The notes under the pieces: model-generated
Databases searched by the model: none
Told to the model about the DNA's origin: nothing
What the model saw: the letters and a program-made list of their open reading frames with translations, nothing else
Translations under genes and position numbers: made by a program
From: Autumnicola musiva
GTDB lineage: Bacteria > Bacteroidota > Bacteroidia > Flavobacteriales > Flavobacteriaceae
Assembly: GCF_031846585.1 (NCBI RefSeq)
Contig: NZ_JAVRHK010000008.1
Location: 1 to 64,000 of the forward strand
Length of the DNA stretch: 64,000 nucleotides
Direction: 5' to 3'
Shown: one piece after another, positions 17,058 to 25,381 of the stretch
Layout of the letters: each line of letters opens with the position of its first letter
Numbering within the stretch: the first letter of the stretch is position 1

Positions 17058-17645
17058 ATGGCAAATCAACAGATAACCGATGCTTATCTCGTAAAAGAAT
17101 ATATCCGAGGTAATGAGCATGCTCTTTCCCGGTTAATCAACCGGCACCAACAAAGGATTTACAGTTTTATCTTCTCCAAAGTCTTTGATCGCGATGTCGC
17201 GGAAGACGTTTTTCAGGAAACTTTTATAAAAGTGATTAATACACTTAAACGTGGTAAATATAATGAAGAAGGAAAATTTCTGCCGTGGGTGATGAGAATT
17301 GCCCATAATCTTGTAATAGATCACTTCCGAAGAAACAAAAGGATGCCGAAATTTGAAAATAATGGCGACTTTAATATTTTTTCAGTATTAAGCGATACCG
17401 GTCTTAATGCTGAAACCCAAATTATAAAAGATCAAATTGAAAACGATGTACAGGAGCTAATAAAGGAGCTGCCCGAAGATCAACTGGAAGTACTTACCAT
17501 GCGAATCTATAAAGATATGAGCTTTAAGGAAATTTCTGAACGCACCGGAGTGAGTATAAATACTGCTTTGGGTAGAATGCGTTATGCCCTTATAAATCTT
17601 CGGAAAATGATTGAAAAACGTAACTTAATTTTAACAAATCAATAA
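17058..17645 (+). CDS. ECF-type RNA polymerase sigma factor
   Basis: 195 residues. Region 2 spans about 25-95, with the core-binding helix DVAEDVFQETFIKV and the -10 recognition segment GKFLPWVMRIAHNLVIDHFR. Region 4 spans about 130-185, with the helix-turn-helix MSFKEISERTGVSINTALGR and RYALINLRK. No anti-sigma gene lies next to it; instead a 50-residue open frame follows 55 bases later. Its own promoter is of the primary-sigma type (TAnnTTTG). Close relatives sit beside uvrA in many flavobacteria, from memory. The regulon is unknown. Confidence 0.92.
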   Translation: MANQQITDAYLVKEYIRGNEHALSRLINRHQQRIYSFIFSKVFDRDVAEDVFQETFIKVINTLKRGKYNEEGKFLPWVMRIAHNLVIDHFRRNKRMPKFENNGDFNIFSVLSDTGLNAETQIIKDQIENDVQELIKELPEDQLEVLTMRIYKDMSFKEISERTGVSINTALGRMRYALINLRKMIEKRNLILTNQ

Positions 17646-17700
17646 ACAATATCCCCGTTTAAGGTGCGTTTTATTAAAAACAAACTCAAAAAATAATTAA

Positions 17701-17853
17701 ATGGGGAAAATTTACTATAAAAAATCTTCAACCGAAGAAAATTTGAAAAACCTTAAGCCTGAGAAAGAAACTGTAGAGTTTCTTTTGAATTATTCAAAAG
17801 CTTTAAGTGTGATAGATGGAAAAATTATGAAGTTTAATTTACTTCTTAATTGA
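17701..17853 (+). CDS. 50-residue conserved-looking protein
   Basis: Open frame from ATG 17701 to TGA 17853, too short for many gene finders. The product is basic at its N-terminus (MGKIYYKKSSTEENLKNLKP) and ends in a helix-like part (VEFLLNYSKALSVIDGKIMK, then FNLLLN). It lies 55 bases after the ECF sigma gene and directly before a terminator, so it ends the sigma transcript. I recall similar short proteins with FLLNYSKAL at this place in other flavobacteria, which supports it being real. A regulatory partner for the sigma factor is possible but unproven. Confidence 0.7.
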   Translation: MGKIYYKKSSTEENLKNLKPEKETVEFLLNYSKALSVIDGKIMKFNLLLN

Positions 17854-17859
17854 TTGTTT

Positions 17860-17894
17860 AAAAGACCTGTTCATTAGCCGATAGGTCTTTTTTG
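17860..17894. terminator. Bidirectional intrinsic terminator
   Basis: AAAAGACCT and AGGTCTTTTTT arms around a 14-base loop, between the 50-residue frame and the convergent nth gene. Confidence 0.85.
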
Positions 17895-17906
17895 TTTTCA
17901 GAAAAT

Positions 17907-18572
17907 CTACTTTTTCTTTGTTTTCTTTTTCAGATATTCTGCAATTACGCTTTTTCTGCCAATAGTTTTGGTGATAATATCCTTTTCGAGATCCCAACCC
18001 CGGGCAGGGGAAAATTGTCTCCCGTACCATATAATCTGAAGGTGTAGTTTATTCCAGAGATCTTTCGGAAAAAGCCTTTTGGCATCTTTTTCGGTTTGAG
18101 CTACGTTTTTGCCATTGCTAAGATTCCACCTGTACATAAGTCGGTGAATATGTGTGTCAACGGGAAAAGCAGGGACTCCAAATGCCTGGGACATTACCAC
18201 GCTCGCGGTTTTATGGCCTACGGCGGGAAGTGCTTCCAAAGCATCAAAATTGGCAGGGACTTCGCCATTATGTTTTTCAATCAAAATTTCAGATAAGCCA
18301 TGGATTCCTTTAGATTTCATGGGGGAAAGTCCGCAGGGTCTAATAATATCCTTTATTTCTTCAACCGAAAGTTTTACCATTTTGTAAGGAGTATCGGCAA
18401 CTTCAAAAAGCAAAGGAGTTATCTGGTTCACTTTTACATCTGTACTCTGTGCCGAAAGCAAAACAGCAATAAGTAAGGTATAAGGGTCTTTATGATCAAG
18501 AGGAATGGGAATTTCAGGATATATTTCATTCAGGGTTTTTATAACGTATTCAACCTTTTGCTGTTTATTCAT
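17907..18572 (-). CDS. nth: Endonuclease III-type DNA glycosylase/AP lyase lacking the Fe-S cluster ligands
   Basis: 221 residues, colinear with Nth, which removes oxidised pyrimidines and nicks the abasic site. The helix-hairpin-helix is LPAVGHKTASVV, with catalytic Lys121; the catalytic Asp139 is in FPVDTHIHRL. At the C-terminus, where Nth normally has four cysteines for a [4Fe-4S] cluster (C-x6-C-x2-C-x5-C), this protein reads YGRQFSPARGWDLEKDIITK and contains no cysteine. The only cysteine in the chain is Cys80. The fold must therefore be stable without the cluster. The rest is intact, so I expect activity. Confidence 0.92.
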   Translation of the reverse strand: MNKQQKVEYVIKTLNEIYPEIPIPLDHKDPYTLLIAVLLSAQSTDVKVNQITPLLFEVADTPYKMVKLSVEEIKDIIRPCGLSPMKSKGIHGLSEILIEKHNGEVPANFDALEALPAVGHKTASVVMSQAFGVPAFPVDTHIHRLMYRWNLSNGKNVAQTEKDAKRLFPKDLWNKLHLQIIWYGRQFSPARGWDLEKDIITKTIGRKSVIAEYLKKKTKKK

Positions 18573-18588
18573 AAATTGTAATTTTAAG

Positions 18589-18596
18589 CAAAAATA
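18589..18596 (-). promoter_or_regulatory. -7 promoter box TATTTTTG for nth
   Basis: Minus-strand TATTTTTG about 17 bases before the nth start codon, inside the 30-base gap shared with the divergent bcp gene. Confidence 0.5.
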
Positions 18597-18602
18597 AAAA
18601 TT

Positions 18603-19052
18603 ATGATAACATTAGAAGCAGGGGATAAAGCTCCTGAATTTTCAGCAGAAGACCAGGATGGTAATAAATTGAACTTATCTGATTTTAAAGGAAAGAAACT
18701 GGTCTTGTTTTTCTATCCCAAAGCAAGCACGCCCGGCTGTACTGCAGAAGCCTGTAATTTAAGAGATAACTGGGAAAATTTTGAGAAAAAAGGATATGCT
18801 ATCCTTGGAGTTAGTGCCGATTCCAAAAAGAGACAGCAGAACTTTAAGAATAAATATGAATTGCCTTTTCCATTATTAGCCGATGAAAATAAGGATGTAA
18901 TAAACGCGTACGGCGTTTGGGGGCCAAAAAAATTTATGGGGAAAGAATATGAAGGAATTCATCGTACCACATTTATTATAGATGAAAATAGTAAAATTGA
19001 AGAAGTCATTCAAAAAGTGAAAACCAAGGAGCATTCAGCCCAGATAATCTAA
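18603..19052 (+). CDS. bcp: Thiol peroxidase, BCP/PrxQ family
   Basis: 149 residues, a thioredoxin-dependent peroxiredoxin that reduces hydroperoxides in the cytosol. The active site is YPKASTPGCTAEACNLRD, with peroxidatic Cys46 and resolving Cys51, the usual PrxQ spacing. The downstream VSADSKKRQQNFKNKYELPF block and GIHRTTFIID are standard. Divergent from nth with only 30 bases between start codons. Confidence 0.95.
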   Translation: MITLEAGDKAPEFSAEDQDGNKLNLSDFKGKKLVLFFYPKASTPGCTAEACNLRDNWENFEKKGYAILGVSADSKKRQQNFKNKYELPFPLLADENKDVINAYGVWGPKKFMGKEYEGIHRTTFIIDENSKIEEVIQKVKTKEHSAQII

Positions 19053-19060
19053 TCTCATTA

Positions 19061-19099
19061 AAGCAGTCGGGAAAAATTGAATTTATTCCGACTGTTTTA
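19061..19099. terminator. Bidirectional intrinsic terminator
   Basis: AGTCGGGAA and TTCCGACTGTTTT arms between bcp and the convergent DUF4258-like gene; its right edge touches the stop codon of the latter. Confidence 0.75.
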
Positions 19100-19477
19100 T
19101 TCTTCTCTATGGTGTGCATTCATAATTGTGGCCGTACTGTCACAGTTCTCTATTTGTAGTTCTAATTGCTCCAGCTTAGAAGATTCTCCCGTAATATAAT
19201 AAATATGGCAGGGATCTTTTTGAGTCTCGCTTTTTCCAAAATCCACATTTCCGTTTTCAAGTATATTAGAAACCACAGCCGTATCCAAATCGCTTGTTCT
19301 GAAAAAAATTAATGCATCTTCGGAAAAAGACCTTTCTTTAATCCTGATGTTTTTCAATACCCGTGCGTTCGGAGAATAATCACAGGAGGTTCTTTTTCCT
19401 CCCAGAAAAAACATCAAGATAATTATTCCAAGTATGAGTCCAAAGCCATAAAAGCCAAGCCTGTGAATTAATTTCAT
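19097..19477 (-). CDS. Membrane-anchored protein, DUF4258-like
   Basis: 126 residues. An N-terminal hydrophobic helix at about 8-28 (FYGFGLILGIIILMFFLGG) is followed by a soluble domain with paired features SEDALIFFRTSDLD, NGNVDFGKSETQKDPCHIYY and ENCDSTATIMNA. Four cysteines near CDY, CHIYY and ENCDST may form disulfides if the domain is periplasmic. The resemblance to DUF4258 is from memory; the function is unknown. It lies downstream of ald, separated by 92 bases with its own -7 box, so it is probably transcribed separately. Confidence 0.7.
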   Translation of the reverse strand: MKLIHRLGFYGFGLILGIIILMFFLGGKRTSCDYSPNARVLKNIRIKERSFSEDALIFFRTSDLDTAVVSNILENGNVDFGKSETQKDPCHIYYITGESSKLEQLELQIENCDSTATIMNAHHREE

Positions 19478-19498
19478 TTAATTTTTTTGAATTGTGAG

Positions 19499-19506
19499 CA
19501 AAAATA
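19499..19506 (-). promoter_or_regulatory. -7 promoter box TATTTTTG
   Basis: Minus-strand TAnnTTTG box about 22 bases before the DUF4258-like gene. Confidence 0.5.
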
Positions 19507-19569
19507 TTAAACTCCTTCCGTATGTTAAAGGTAGAAGCAATAAAGTTACAGGTAAGTTGCCGGTATCTT

Positions 19570-20772
19570 CTAAAAGATGAGCAAATTAATATCCCGATAA
19601 TTGAGATCAAACCAATCAGCTATAGATTTATTGGTAAGAATTCCGTGGTAAAAATACAACCCACTTCTTAATCCTTTATCAAAACGAAGGGTATTCTCTA
19701 AACCGCCTTCTTCTGCTATATGCAGCAGGTACGGGGTGAAAATATTACTAATTGAAAGCGAAGAGGTACGTGCGTACCTGGATGGTATGTTAGGCACGCA
19801 ATAATGAATTACATCATGCTTTTCAAAAATGGGATTGTCGTGAGAAGTAATTTCGCTGGTTTCCACGCAACCACCCATATCTATACTCACATCAATAATT
19901 ACAGCACCACGTTTCATAGAAGAAACCATATCTTCCGTAATCAAAACGGGAGATCTGTCTTTACCACGAACTGCACCTATAACCACATCACACCTTTTAA
20001 GTGCTTTACTTAAATTTTTGGGCTGAATTGTGGAAGTGTAAAAGGCCTGGCCCAGTTTGGACTGAATGTTTCTTAATTTGGTAAGAGAGCTGTCAAAAAC
20101 TTTTATGTTTGCTCCAAGTCCCAAAGCAGAACGGGCAGCAAATTCTCCTACCGTACCGGCACCCAGAATTACCACTTCTATTGGAGGAACGCCACTAATG
20201 TTGCCAAACATAAGCCCATTACCCTTTGCATGATTACTCATAATTTCTGAAGCAATAAGCACAGAAGCCGTACCGGCAATTTCACTCAGCGCCGTTACAA
20301 TTGGATAAGAACCATCTTCATCCCGAATAAACTCAAAGCCAAGAGCTGTGATACGTTTGGAAGCTAATTTTTGAAAATATTCCCTACACTGGGTTTTTAT
20401 TTGAAGGGCAGAAATTAAAACCGTTTGCGGATTTATCATTTCCAGCTCTGCCATGGAAGGCGGTTCTATTTTTAAAATTGTAGGGCAGGAGAAAACTTTT
20501 TTGGTGTCTTTGGTAACTTCAGCTCCGGCATTACTATAATCCCGGTCACTAAAGCGGCCCCACCTTCCTGCATTAGACTCAATAAGTACTCTATGCCCGT
20601 TGGAGGTAATTGCAGCAACAGCATCGGGGCTAAGGCATATCCTTTTTTCCTGGTAAGACGTTTCTTTGGGGATTCCTATAAAAAGTTCGCCCTTGTTCTT
20701 GTGGATTTCAAGAGTTTCCTCCTGGGGGATAAGTTGTTCTTTAGTAAAAGGGGATACCTGTTGTTTCGCCAT
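19570..20772 (-). CDS. ald: Alanine dehydrogenase
   Basis: 400 residues, close to the usual length of NAD-dependent alanine dehydrogenase, which interconverts L-alanine and pyruvate plus ammonia. The N-terminal catalytic domain has IGIPKETSYQEKRICLSPDA. The NAD-binding Rossmann motif is VVILGAGTVGEFAARSALGLG at about 200-220. Further family blocks are SALQIKTQ, AVRGKDRSPVLITEDMVSSM and CVPNIPSRYARTSSLSISN. The 35-residue N-terminal extension before GELFIGIPKE is longer than in Bacillus Ald but common in Bacteroidota. No signal peptide. Confidence 0.93.
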   Translation of the reverse strand: MAKQQVSPFTKEQLIPQEETLEIHKNKGELFIGIPKETSYQEKRICLSPDAVAAITSNGHRVLIESNAGRWGRFSDRDYSNAGAEVTKDTKKVFSCPTILKIEPPSMAELEMINPQTVLISALQIKTQCREYFQKLASKRITALGFEFIRDEDGSYPIVTALSEIAGTASVLIASEIMSNHAKGNGLMFGNISGVPPIEVVILGAGTVGEFAARSALGLGANIKVFDSSLTKLRNIQSKLGQAFYTSTIQPKNLSKALKRCDVVIGAVRGKDRSPVLITEDMVSSMKRGAVIIDVSIDMGGCVETSEITSHDNPIFEKHDVIHYCVPNIPSRYARTSSLSISNIFTPYLLHIAEEGGLENTLRFDKGLRSGLYFYHGILTNKSIADWFDLNYRDINLLIF

Positions 20773-20835
20773 ACTGCTTTTGCTATAACAATTAAAGTAC
20801 GACTAATTTAGGAAAATAAATAAGAAGAAGCGGTA

Positions 20836-21444
20836 TCAGAGTTTTCGGTAGTAATCTTCCACTAATAAATCTTCTTGTTGAGTTTCATCCTCTTCCCGAA
20901 GTGATTTAATTTCTCTTCTTTCTCTATCTGAAATACGGGAAAAAACAGAGACTTCAGTTTCCTCGAGTTCGCTTAAATCTTCAAGGCCATAAATGCGATC
21001 AAAAATTTTAATTCTTATTAAATAAACAATTGAGAGAATAATAATAAAAAATGGTGCAAGGTAAATTAATTGATTAGCGTCAATAACTCCTCCGGTAGCA
21101 GACATATCTTCATAAATTGCAGAAATTAATTGGTAAGCATACATACTAGCTGGAACCAGAATCACATGATACCACCAGTGCTTACAGGTAAAAAACCAGA
21201 TCAGTAATAAAAGTAAAGGAGTTAATTTACCTAGAAAAGTCCATGCAGCAGTAGCAACATCAAGATAATATTTACTTTCATAGGTAAATAAAGAATTTTC
21301 CCAAACAGGACCGTTTGGGAAAATTTCATATAAATAAAAAATATATGGTGAAAAAGCAATAATTAATGCAAAGATACTACCCGTTAGTAGGAATCCTGAT
21401 CTTCCTTGTATCGACTGCCTGCTTTTTGATGATTTCTTGATCAT
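20836..21444 (-). CDS. Four-helix membrane protein, unknown function
   Basis: 202 residues with hydrophobic segments at about 17-39 (FLLTGSIFALIIAFSPYIFYLY), 63-85 (TAAWTFLGKLTPLLLLLIWFF), 88-105 and 126-144 (LIYLAPFFIIILSIVYLI). A charged cytoplasmic tail of about 50 residues follows, rich in Glu and Arg (SRISDRERREIKSL). I do not recognise a family. Its first 68 bases overlap, in another frame, the end of the 47-residue exported peptide gene upstream, which suggests one transcript and coupled translation. Confidence 0.75.
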   Translation of the reverse strand: MIKKSSKSRQSIQGRSGFLLTGSIFALIIAFSPYIFYLYEIFPNGPVWENSLFTYESKYYLDVATAAWTFLGKLTPLLLLLIWFFTCKHWWYHVILVPASMYAYQLISAIYEDMSATGGVIDANQLIYLAPFFIIILSIVYLIRIKIFDRIYGLEDLSELEETEVSVFSRISDRERREIKSLREEDETQQEDLLVEDYYRKL

Positions 21445-21520
21445 TGTTATCTGTAGTTGAGGTTACAAAAAAGCTTGCTCCAAAAATTGCTGCTGCGAAT
21501 AATACTGCTTTAATTTTCAT
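21377..21520 (-). CDS. 47-residue exported peptide
   Basis: From ATG 21520: MKIKAVLFAAAIFGASFFVT forms a signal-peptide-like hydrophobic helix, followed by a short polar part (STTDNNDQEIIKKQAVDTRK, then IRIPTNG). An upstream in-frame start at 21565 would add 15 residues without signal character. It overlaps the following membrane-protein gene by 68 bases in a different frame. I recall similar small proteins ending in a basic IxIPTxG-type tail in related genomes. The function is unknown; a secreted or periplasmic peptide is the simplest reading. Confidence 0.65.
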   Translation of the reverse strand: MKIKAVLFAAAIFGASFFVTSTTDNNDQEIIKKQAVDTRKIRIPTNG

Positions 21521-21800
21521 AAATTGTGTTTTTAAGGTTGGTATTTCGTTTTGTTTCTGATACAAACCTATAAAAAACCTAAAGCCCTGCCTCTAAATAT
21601 ATTAGTTGTACTTTTGCAGCTTTTTTTTGGGAAATAAAATACTATACTTATGAAAATTTTACTTTTCAAAAGTAAGATAAACTTCTTTAATTTTTCGCTA
21701 ACTTGTTAAATAATATTCTTCCCGCTTAAATTTATTTATCAATATGTAATTTTTTTCTTACAATAATTTTTTAGCAAGACATCTCTTTTTTGTATATTTT

Positions 21801-22205
21801 TTAATATAATTTTAACATTCTGGATTTCTCGTTTCTAATCGAAATTTCAACTTTTTGCGATTTTTCAGGAATAAAGCTATCAATTTTTTGAGGCCATTCT
21901 ATGAATTTCCAGGCATCGGAATCAAAATAATCTTCAATTCCAATATCCAAAGCTTCTGCCTCAGACGCTATCCGGTAAAAGTCAAAATGAAATATTGTCC
22001 CTTTTTGAGAATGGTATTCGTTAACCAGAGAAAAGGTTGGACTGGAGGCGGAATCATCAGCGCCCATTACACGAACAAGTGCCCGTATAAGAGTGGTTTT
22101 TCCTGCACCCATTTCGCCATAAAAAAGCAATGTTTTGCTTTTGGTGTTAGTTAGGATATGCCTGGCGGCAATATCCATTTGATCCAGATCGTAGGTTAAC
22201 GTCAT
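21801..22205 (-). CDS. tsaE: tRNA threonylcarbamoyladenosine biosynthesis ATPase TsaE
   Basis: 134 residues, the P-loop ATPase that works with TsaB and TsaD in making t6A37 on ANN-decoding tRNAs. Walker A is GEMGAGKTTLIRAL at about 30-43. ASSPTFSLVNEYHSQKG is the conserved switch-like block, followed by IFHFDFYRI and FIEWPQKI, all in the expected order. The 280 bases downstream, before the small exported peptide gene, are very AT-rich with no gene. It lies 137 bases after porX on the same strand, with a terminator between. Confidence 0.93.
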   Translation of the reverse strand: MTLTYDLDQMDIAARHILTNTKSKTLLFYGEMGAGKTTLIRALVRVMGADDSASSPTFSLVNEYHSQKGTIFHFDFYRIASEAEALDIGIEDYFDSDAWKFIEWPQKIDSFIPEKSQKVEISIRNEKSRMLKLY

Positions 22206-22314
22206 TATTAATTAGTCAGAATTCGGGAGGATAAATATATGTAATTTATCGGTATTATATACATAATATTGAATATCAGATATTTGTATGGTTTGTCCAG
22301 ATGTATTACATCGG

Positions 22315-22347
22315 TAAAAAATAGCGTTTTGTCGACAAAATGCTATT
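22315..22347 (-). terminator. Terminator overlapping the porX stop codon
   Basis: Minus strand: AATAGCATTTTG-tcga-CAAAACGCTATTTTTTAC, a 12-base stem with one G-T pair followed by a T run. The left arm contains the porX stop codon at 22343-22345. Confidence 0.8.
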
Positions 22348-23893
22348 TTGGAGATAATGTTATGTAGGGGATAATCATCTCCTCCAGGCTCACTCCCCCG
22401 TGTTGATAGGTGTTTCTGTAATATCCTACATAATGGTTGAAGTTGTTAGGATATGCAAAAAAGAGATCTCCTTTTGCAAAAATAAAGGAACTACTCATGG
22501 TAAGTGTGGGCAGGTGAATACTTTTGGGATTTACCGCTGCCAGTACATCCTTATTATCATACGTAAGACTTTTTCCCGTTTTATATCTTAAATTCAAACT
22601 TGTGTCTTTATCGCCAATAACTTTGGAAGGGTTTTTTACATTGATGGTGCCATGATCTGTAGTGATAATTAGCTTGAAGCCCATTTGTTGTGCCTGTTGG
22701 ATTATTTCCAGGAGAGGGGAATTCCTGAACCAGCTTTGGGTAAGAGAACGATAAGATTTATCATTAGAAGCCAGTTCTTTTATAACCTCCATTTCTGTTT
22801 TAGAATGTGAGAGCATATCAACAAAATTGTAAACAACTACAGTCAAGTCGTTCTTTTTTTGCGTTTTAAAGTTTTCTACAAGTCTCTTTCCTGCCTTCAG
22901 GTTACTTATTTTATGATATTCATAATTGTAATCCAGTCCGAGCCGCTTCAATTGTTCGTGCAGAAAATTTTCTTCATAATTATTTTTTCCGCCTTCATCT
23001 GTGTCGTTTTTCCAGTATTCAGGAAAAAGCTTTTCCATTTCGCTGGGCATAAGGCCTGAGAAGATGGCATTTCGCGCGTATTGAGTAGCTGTAGGCAGAA
23101 TACTGTAATAAGGTATTTCCTTTTCTTTTTTATAAAAGTTGCTTACAATGGGCTCAAAGGCTTTCCACTGGTCATACCTAAGATTGTCAATTACAACTAA
23201 AAGAGTAGGCTGGTCTTTATTAATTTCTGGAACCACTTTTCTTTTAAACAGGGTATGGGACATGATTGGTGGTTCGGCATCTTTATCAAACCAGGAAGCA
23301 TAATTCTTATCAATAAATTTACAAAACTGTGTGTTAGCCTCCAGTTTCTGGGATTCAAGGATTTCGCCCATACTGCTGTCTTCAATATTTTCCAGTTGCA
23401 ACTCCCAGTAAATAAGCCGTTGGTACATTTCGGCCCATTCTTCAAAGGTATTTACCTGACCCATATCCATAGCAATTTTTCGAAATTCCTGCTGATAACT
23501 GGAAGTGGTTTTTTCTGAAACCAGCCTGGAATGATCCAGATTTTTTTTGATGCTCAGCAGAATTTGATTGGGATTTACTGGTTTTATGAGGTAATCGGCT
23601 ATTTTAGAACCTATAGCTTCTTCCATAATAAATTCTTCCTCACTTTTGGTGATCATCACAATAGGAAGGTTTTCGCTTTTTTCTTTTATTTCAGAAAGGG
23701 TTTCCAATCCGGTTAGACCAGGCATGTTTTCATCTAAAAAAACAATATCAAAACTTTCTTCCTCCAGTTTCTCCAGGGCTTCAGTGCCGCTCTTACAAGT
23801 ACTTACATTATACTCCCTGGACTCCAGAAATATAATATGAGGTTTTAGTAAATCAATTTCGTCATCTACCCAAAGTATCTTGATATTATTCAT
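22343..23893 (-). CDS. porX: PorX: response regulator fused to PglZ-type phosphatase domain
   Basis: 516 residues, the usual PorX length. The N-terminal receiver domain (1-120) has the acid pocket Asp10/Asp11, phosphoacceptor Asp54, Thr82 and Lys104 (YLIKPVNP). A linker leads to an alkaline-phosphatase-superfamily PglZ domain with LLVVIDNLRYDQWKA, the Thr nucleophile region LPTATQYARNAIFSG and the metal ligands in TTDHGTINV. PorX with the sensor kinase PorY controls type IX secretion genes in Porphyromonas and is conserved in Bacteroidota; its PglZ domain has phosphodiesterase activity. No porY or secretion gene lies in this window. It is divergent from the HD gene, with a 234-base gap in which I see no clear promoter box. 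Confidence 0.93.
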   Translation of the reverse strand: MNNIKILWVDDEIDLLKPHIIFLESREYNVSTCKSGTEALEKLEEESFDIVFLDENMPGLTGLETLSEIKEKSENLPIVMITKSEEEFIMEEAIGSKIADYLIKPVNPNQILLSIKKNLDHSRLVSEKTTSSYQQEFRKIAMDMGQVNTFEEWAEMYQRLIYWELQLENIEDSSMGEILESQKLEANTQFCKFIDKNYASWFDKDAEPPIMSHTLFKRKVVPEINKDQPTLLVVIDNLRYDQWKAFEPIVSNFYKKEKEIPYYSILPTATQYARNAIFSGLMPSEMEKLFPEYWKNDTDEGGKNNYEENFLHEQLKRLGLDYNYEYHKISNLKAGKRLVENFKTQKKNDLTVVVYNFVDMLSHSKTEMEVIKELASNDKSYRSLTQSWFRNSPLLEIIQQAQQMGFKLIITTDHGTINVKNPSKVIGDKDTSLNLRYKTGKSLTYDNKDVLAAVNPKSIHLPTLTMSSSFIFAKGDLFFAYPNNFNHYVGYYRNTYQHGGVSLEEMIIPYITLSPK

Positions 23894-24127
23894 GGTTTAA
23901 ATTTTTCAATTAATGGTTATAAATTTCTGTTCCGGTTTATTTTTAATAGGATTTCTGGCTTCAGGCTATAAATTCAGTGTTATCTTATCTAATTACTGGT
24001 TACTATTTTTAAATGCCATTGGCACGCTATAAACAAATTTCTTTCTAAGTTTCATTCTCCACTATTTTTCCCTTTAACTTAGTAATTTTTCCTCTTATTG
24101 CCCTAAATTACCAGCAAATTCAAAAGC

Positions 24128-25357
24128 TTGGCTTCACAAAACAAACTCAAAATATTAAACGATCCAATTTACGGATTTATTACAGTTCCCAGTCAGAGGA
24201 TCTTCAACATTATTGAGCATCCTTATTTTCAAAGGCTGCGCAGGATTTCTCAAATGGGACTATCTTATCTTGTTTATCCCGGGGCTCACCATACCCGCTT
24301 TCATCACGCACTTGGATGCCTGCATCTTATGCAGAAAGCTGTGCGCATCCTTACATATAAAGGAGTTAGAATTTCTGCAGAAGAGGAAGAGGCACTGCAA
24401 ATTGCAATTTTACTGCACGATATTGGCCATGGCCCTTTCTCTCATACAATGGAACACAGCATTGTGGAGGGCGTGGATCATGAATGCATTTCGCTTCTTT
24501 TTATGGAGGAAATGAATAAAGACTTTAACCAAAGTTTAACTCTGGCTATACAAATGTTTAAGGGAGATTATGAACGCCATTTCATGAACCAGTTAATCTC
24601 CAGTCAAATGGATATGGACCGGCTGGATTATTTAAGAAGGGATAGTTTTTATACCGGTGCTGCGGAAGGCAATATTAATAGTGAGCGGCTCATCACCATG
24701 CTAAACGTGGTAAATGATGAACTTGTAGTGGAAGAAAAAGGTATTTATTCCGTAGAAAAATTTCTGATAGCCCGCCGTTTAATGTATTGGCAGGTTTACC
24801 TTCATAAAACCAGTTTAGTGGCTGAACAGTTATTGATAAGAGTTTTAAGACGTGCCAAAGAATTAATTGATGAAGGAGAAAAGGTTGAATCCAGTGCAGC
24901 TCTTAATTATTTTCTGAAGAGGAAAATTAATAAGGAAAATTTTAATGCTGAAGTACTGGCAGAATTTGCCGCTTTAGATGATTACGATGTGGTTTGTGCT
25001 ATGAAAGAGTGGATGAGCTGTAAAGATTTTGTACTCAGGAACCTTTGCCGCATGATTATCCACAGAGATTTGCTGAAGGTGAAAATCAAGAAGAAAAGGC
25101 CTTCAGTTCAAAAGCTTGAAAAGCACAGTAGAGCTCTTCAGCAGAAGCACGATATTTCTGAGCGGGAGGCAGAATATTTTGTCTTTAGTGGAGAAATCAC
25201 CAATCTTGCTTATAAAAAGGAAAAAAATAACATCAACATTTTGCACAAGAACGGGAAAATTAATGATGTTATTAAAGTGTCTGACCAACTAAATCTGAAA
25301 GCCCTCTCCAAAACAGTGGTGAAATATTATATCTGTTATCCAAAGTCTAAACATTGA
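24128..25357 (+). CDS. HD-domain phosphohydrolase (SAMHD1/dGTPase-like)
   Basis: 409 residues. The N-terminal block LKILNDPIYGFITVPSQRIF, then HPYFQRLRRISQMGLSYLVYPGA, and the HD metal site (HHTRFHHALG, LLHDIGHGPFSHTMEH) are typical of the YdhJ-type family of dNTP or nucleotide phosphohydrolases. The only plausible start is the TTG at 24128, since the next in-frame ATG would delete conserved sequence. It ends 24 bases before lpxD, and lpxD has its own -7 box. Substrate unknown; dNTP hydrolysis is a family-based guess. Confidence 0.85.
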   Translation: MASQNKLKILNDPIYGFITVPSQRIFNIIEHPYFQRLRRISQMGLSYLVYPGAHHTRFHHALGCLHLMQKAVRILTYKGVRISAEEEEALQIAILLHDIGHGPFSHTMEHSIVEGVDHECISLLFMEEMNKDFNQSLTLAIQMFKGDYERHFMNQLISSQMDMDRLDYLRRDSFYTGAAEGNINSERLITMLNVVNDELVVEEKGIYSVEKFLIARRLMYWQVYLHKTSLVAEQLLIRVLRRAKELIDEGEKVESSAALNYFLKRKINKENFNAEVLAEFAALDDYDVVCAMKEWMSCKDFVLRNLCRMIIHRDLLKVKIKKKRPSVQKLEKHSRALQQKHDISEREAEYFVFSGEITNLAYKKEKNNINILHKNGKINDVIKVSDQLNLKALSKTVVKYYICYPKSKH

Positions 25358-25368
25358 CTCATTTTTTT

Positions 25369-25376
25369 TACTTTTG
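25369..25376 (+). promoter_or_regulatory. -7 promoter box TACTTTTG for lpxD
   Basis: TAnnTTTG box ending only 5 bases before the lpxD ATG, so the transcript would be leaderless or nearly so. No TTG at the usual -33 distance. Confidence 0.5.
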
Positions 25377-25381
25377 CCAGA

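Noticed and set aside
23894..24127. Promoter pair for the divergent porX and HD genes
   Set aside because: No TAnnTTTG box with acceptable spacing is visible on either strand in this AT-rich gap.
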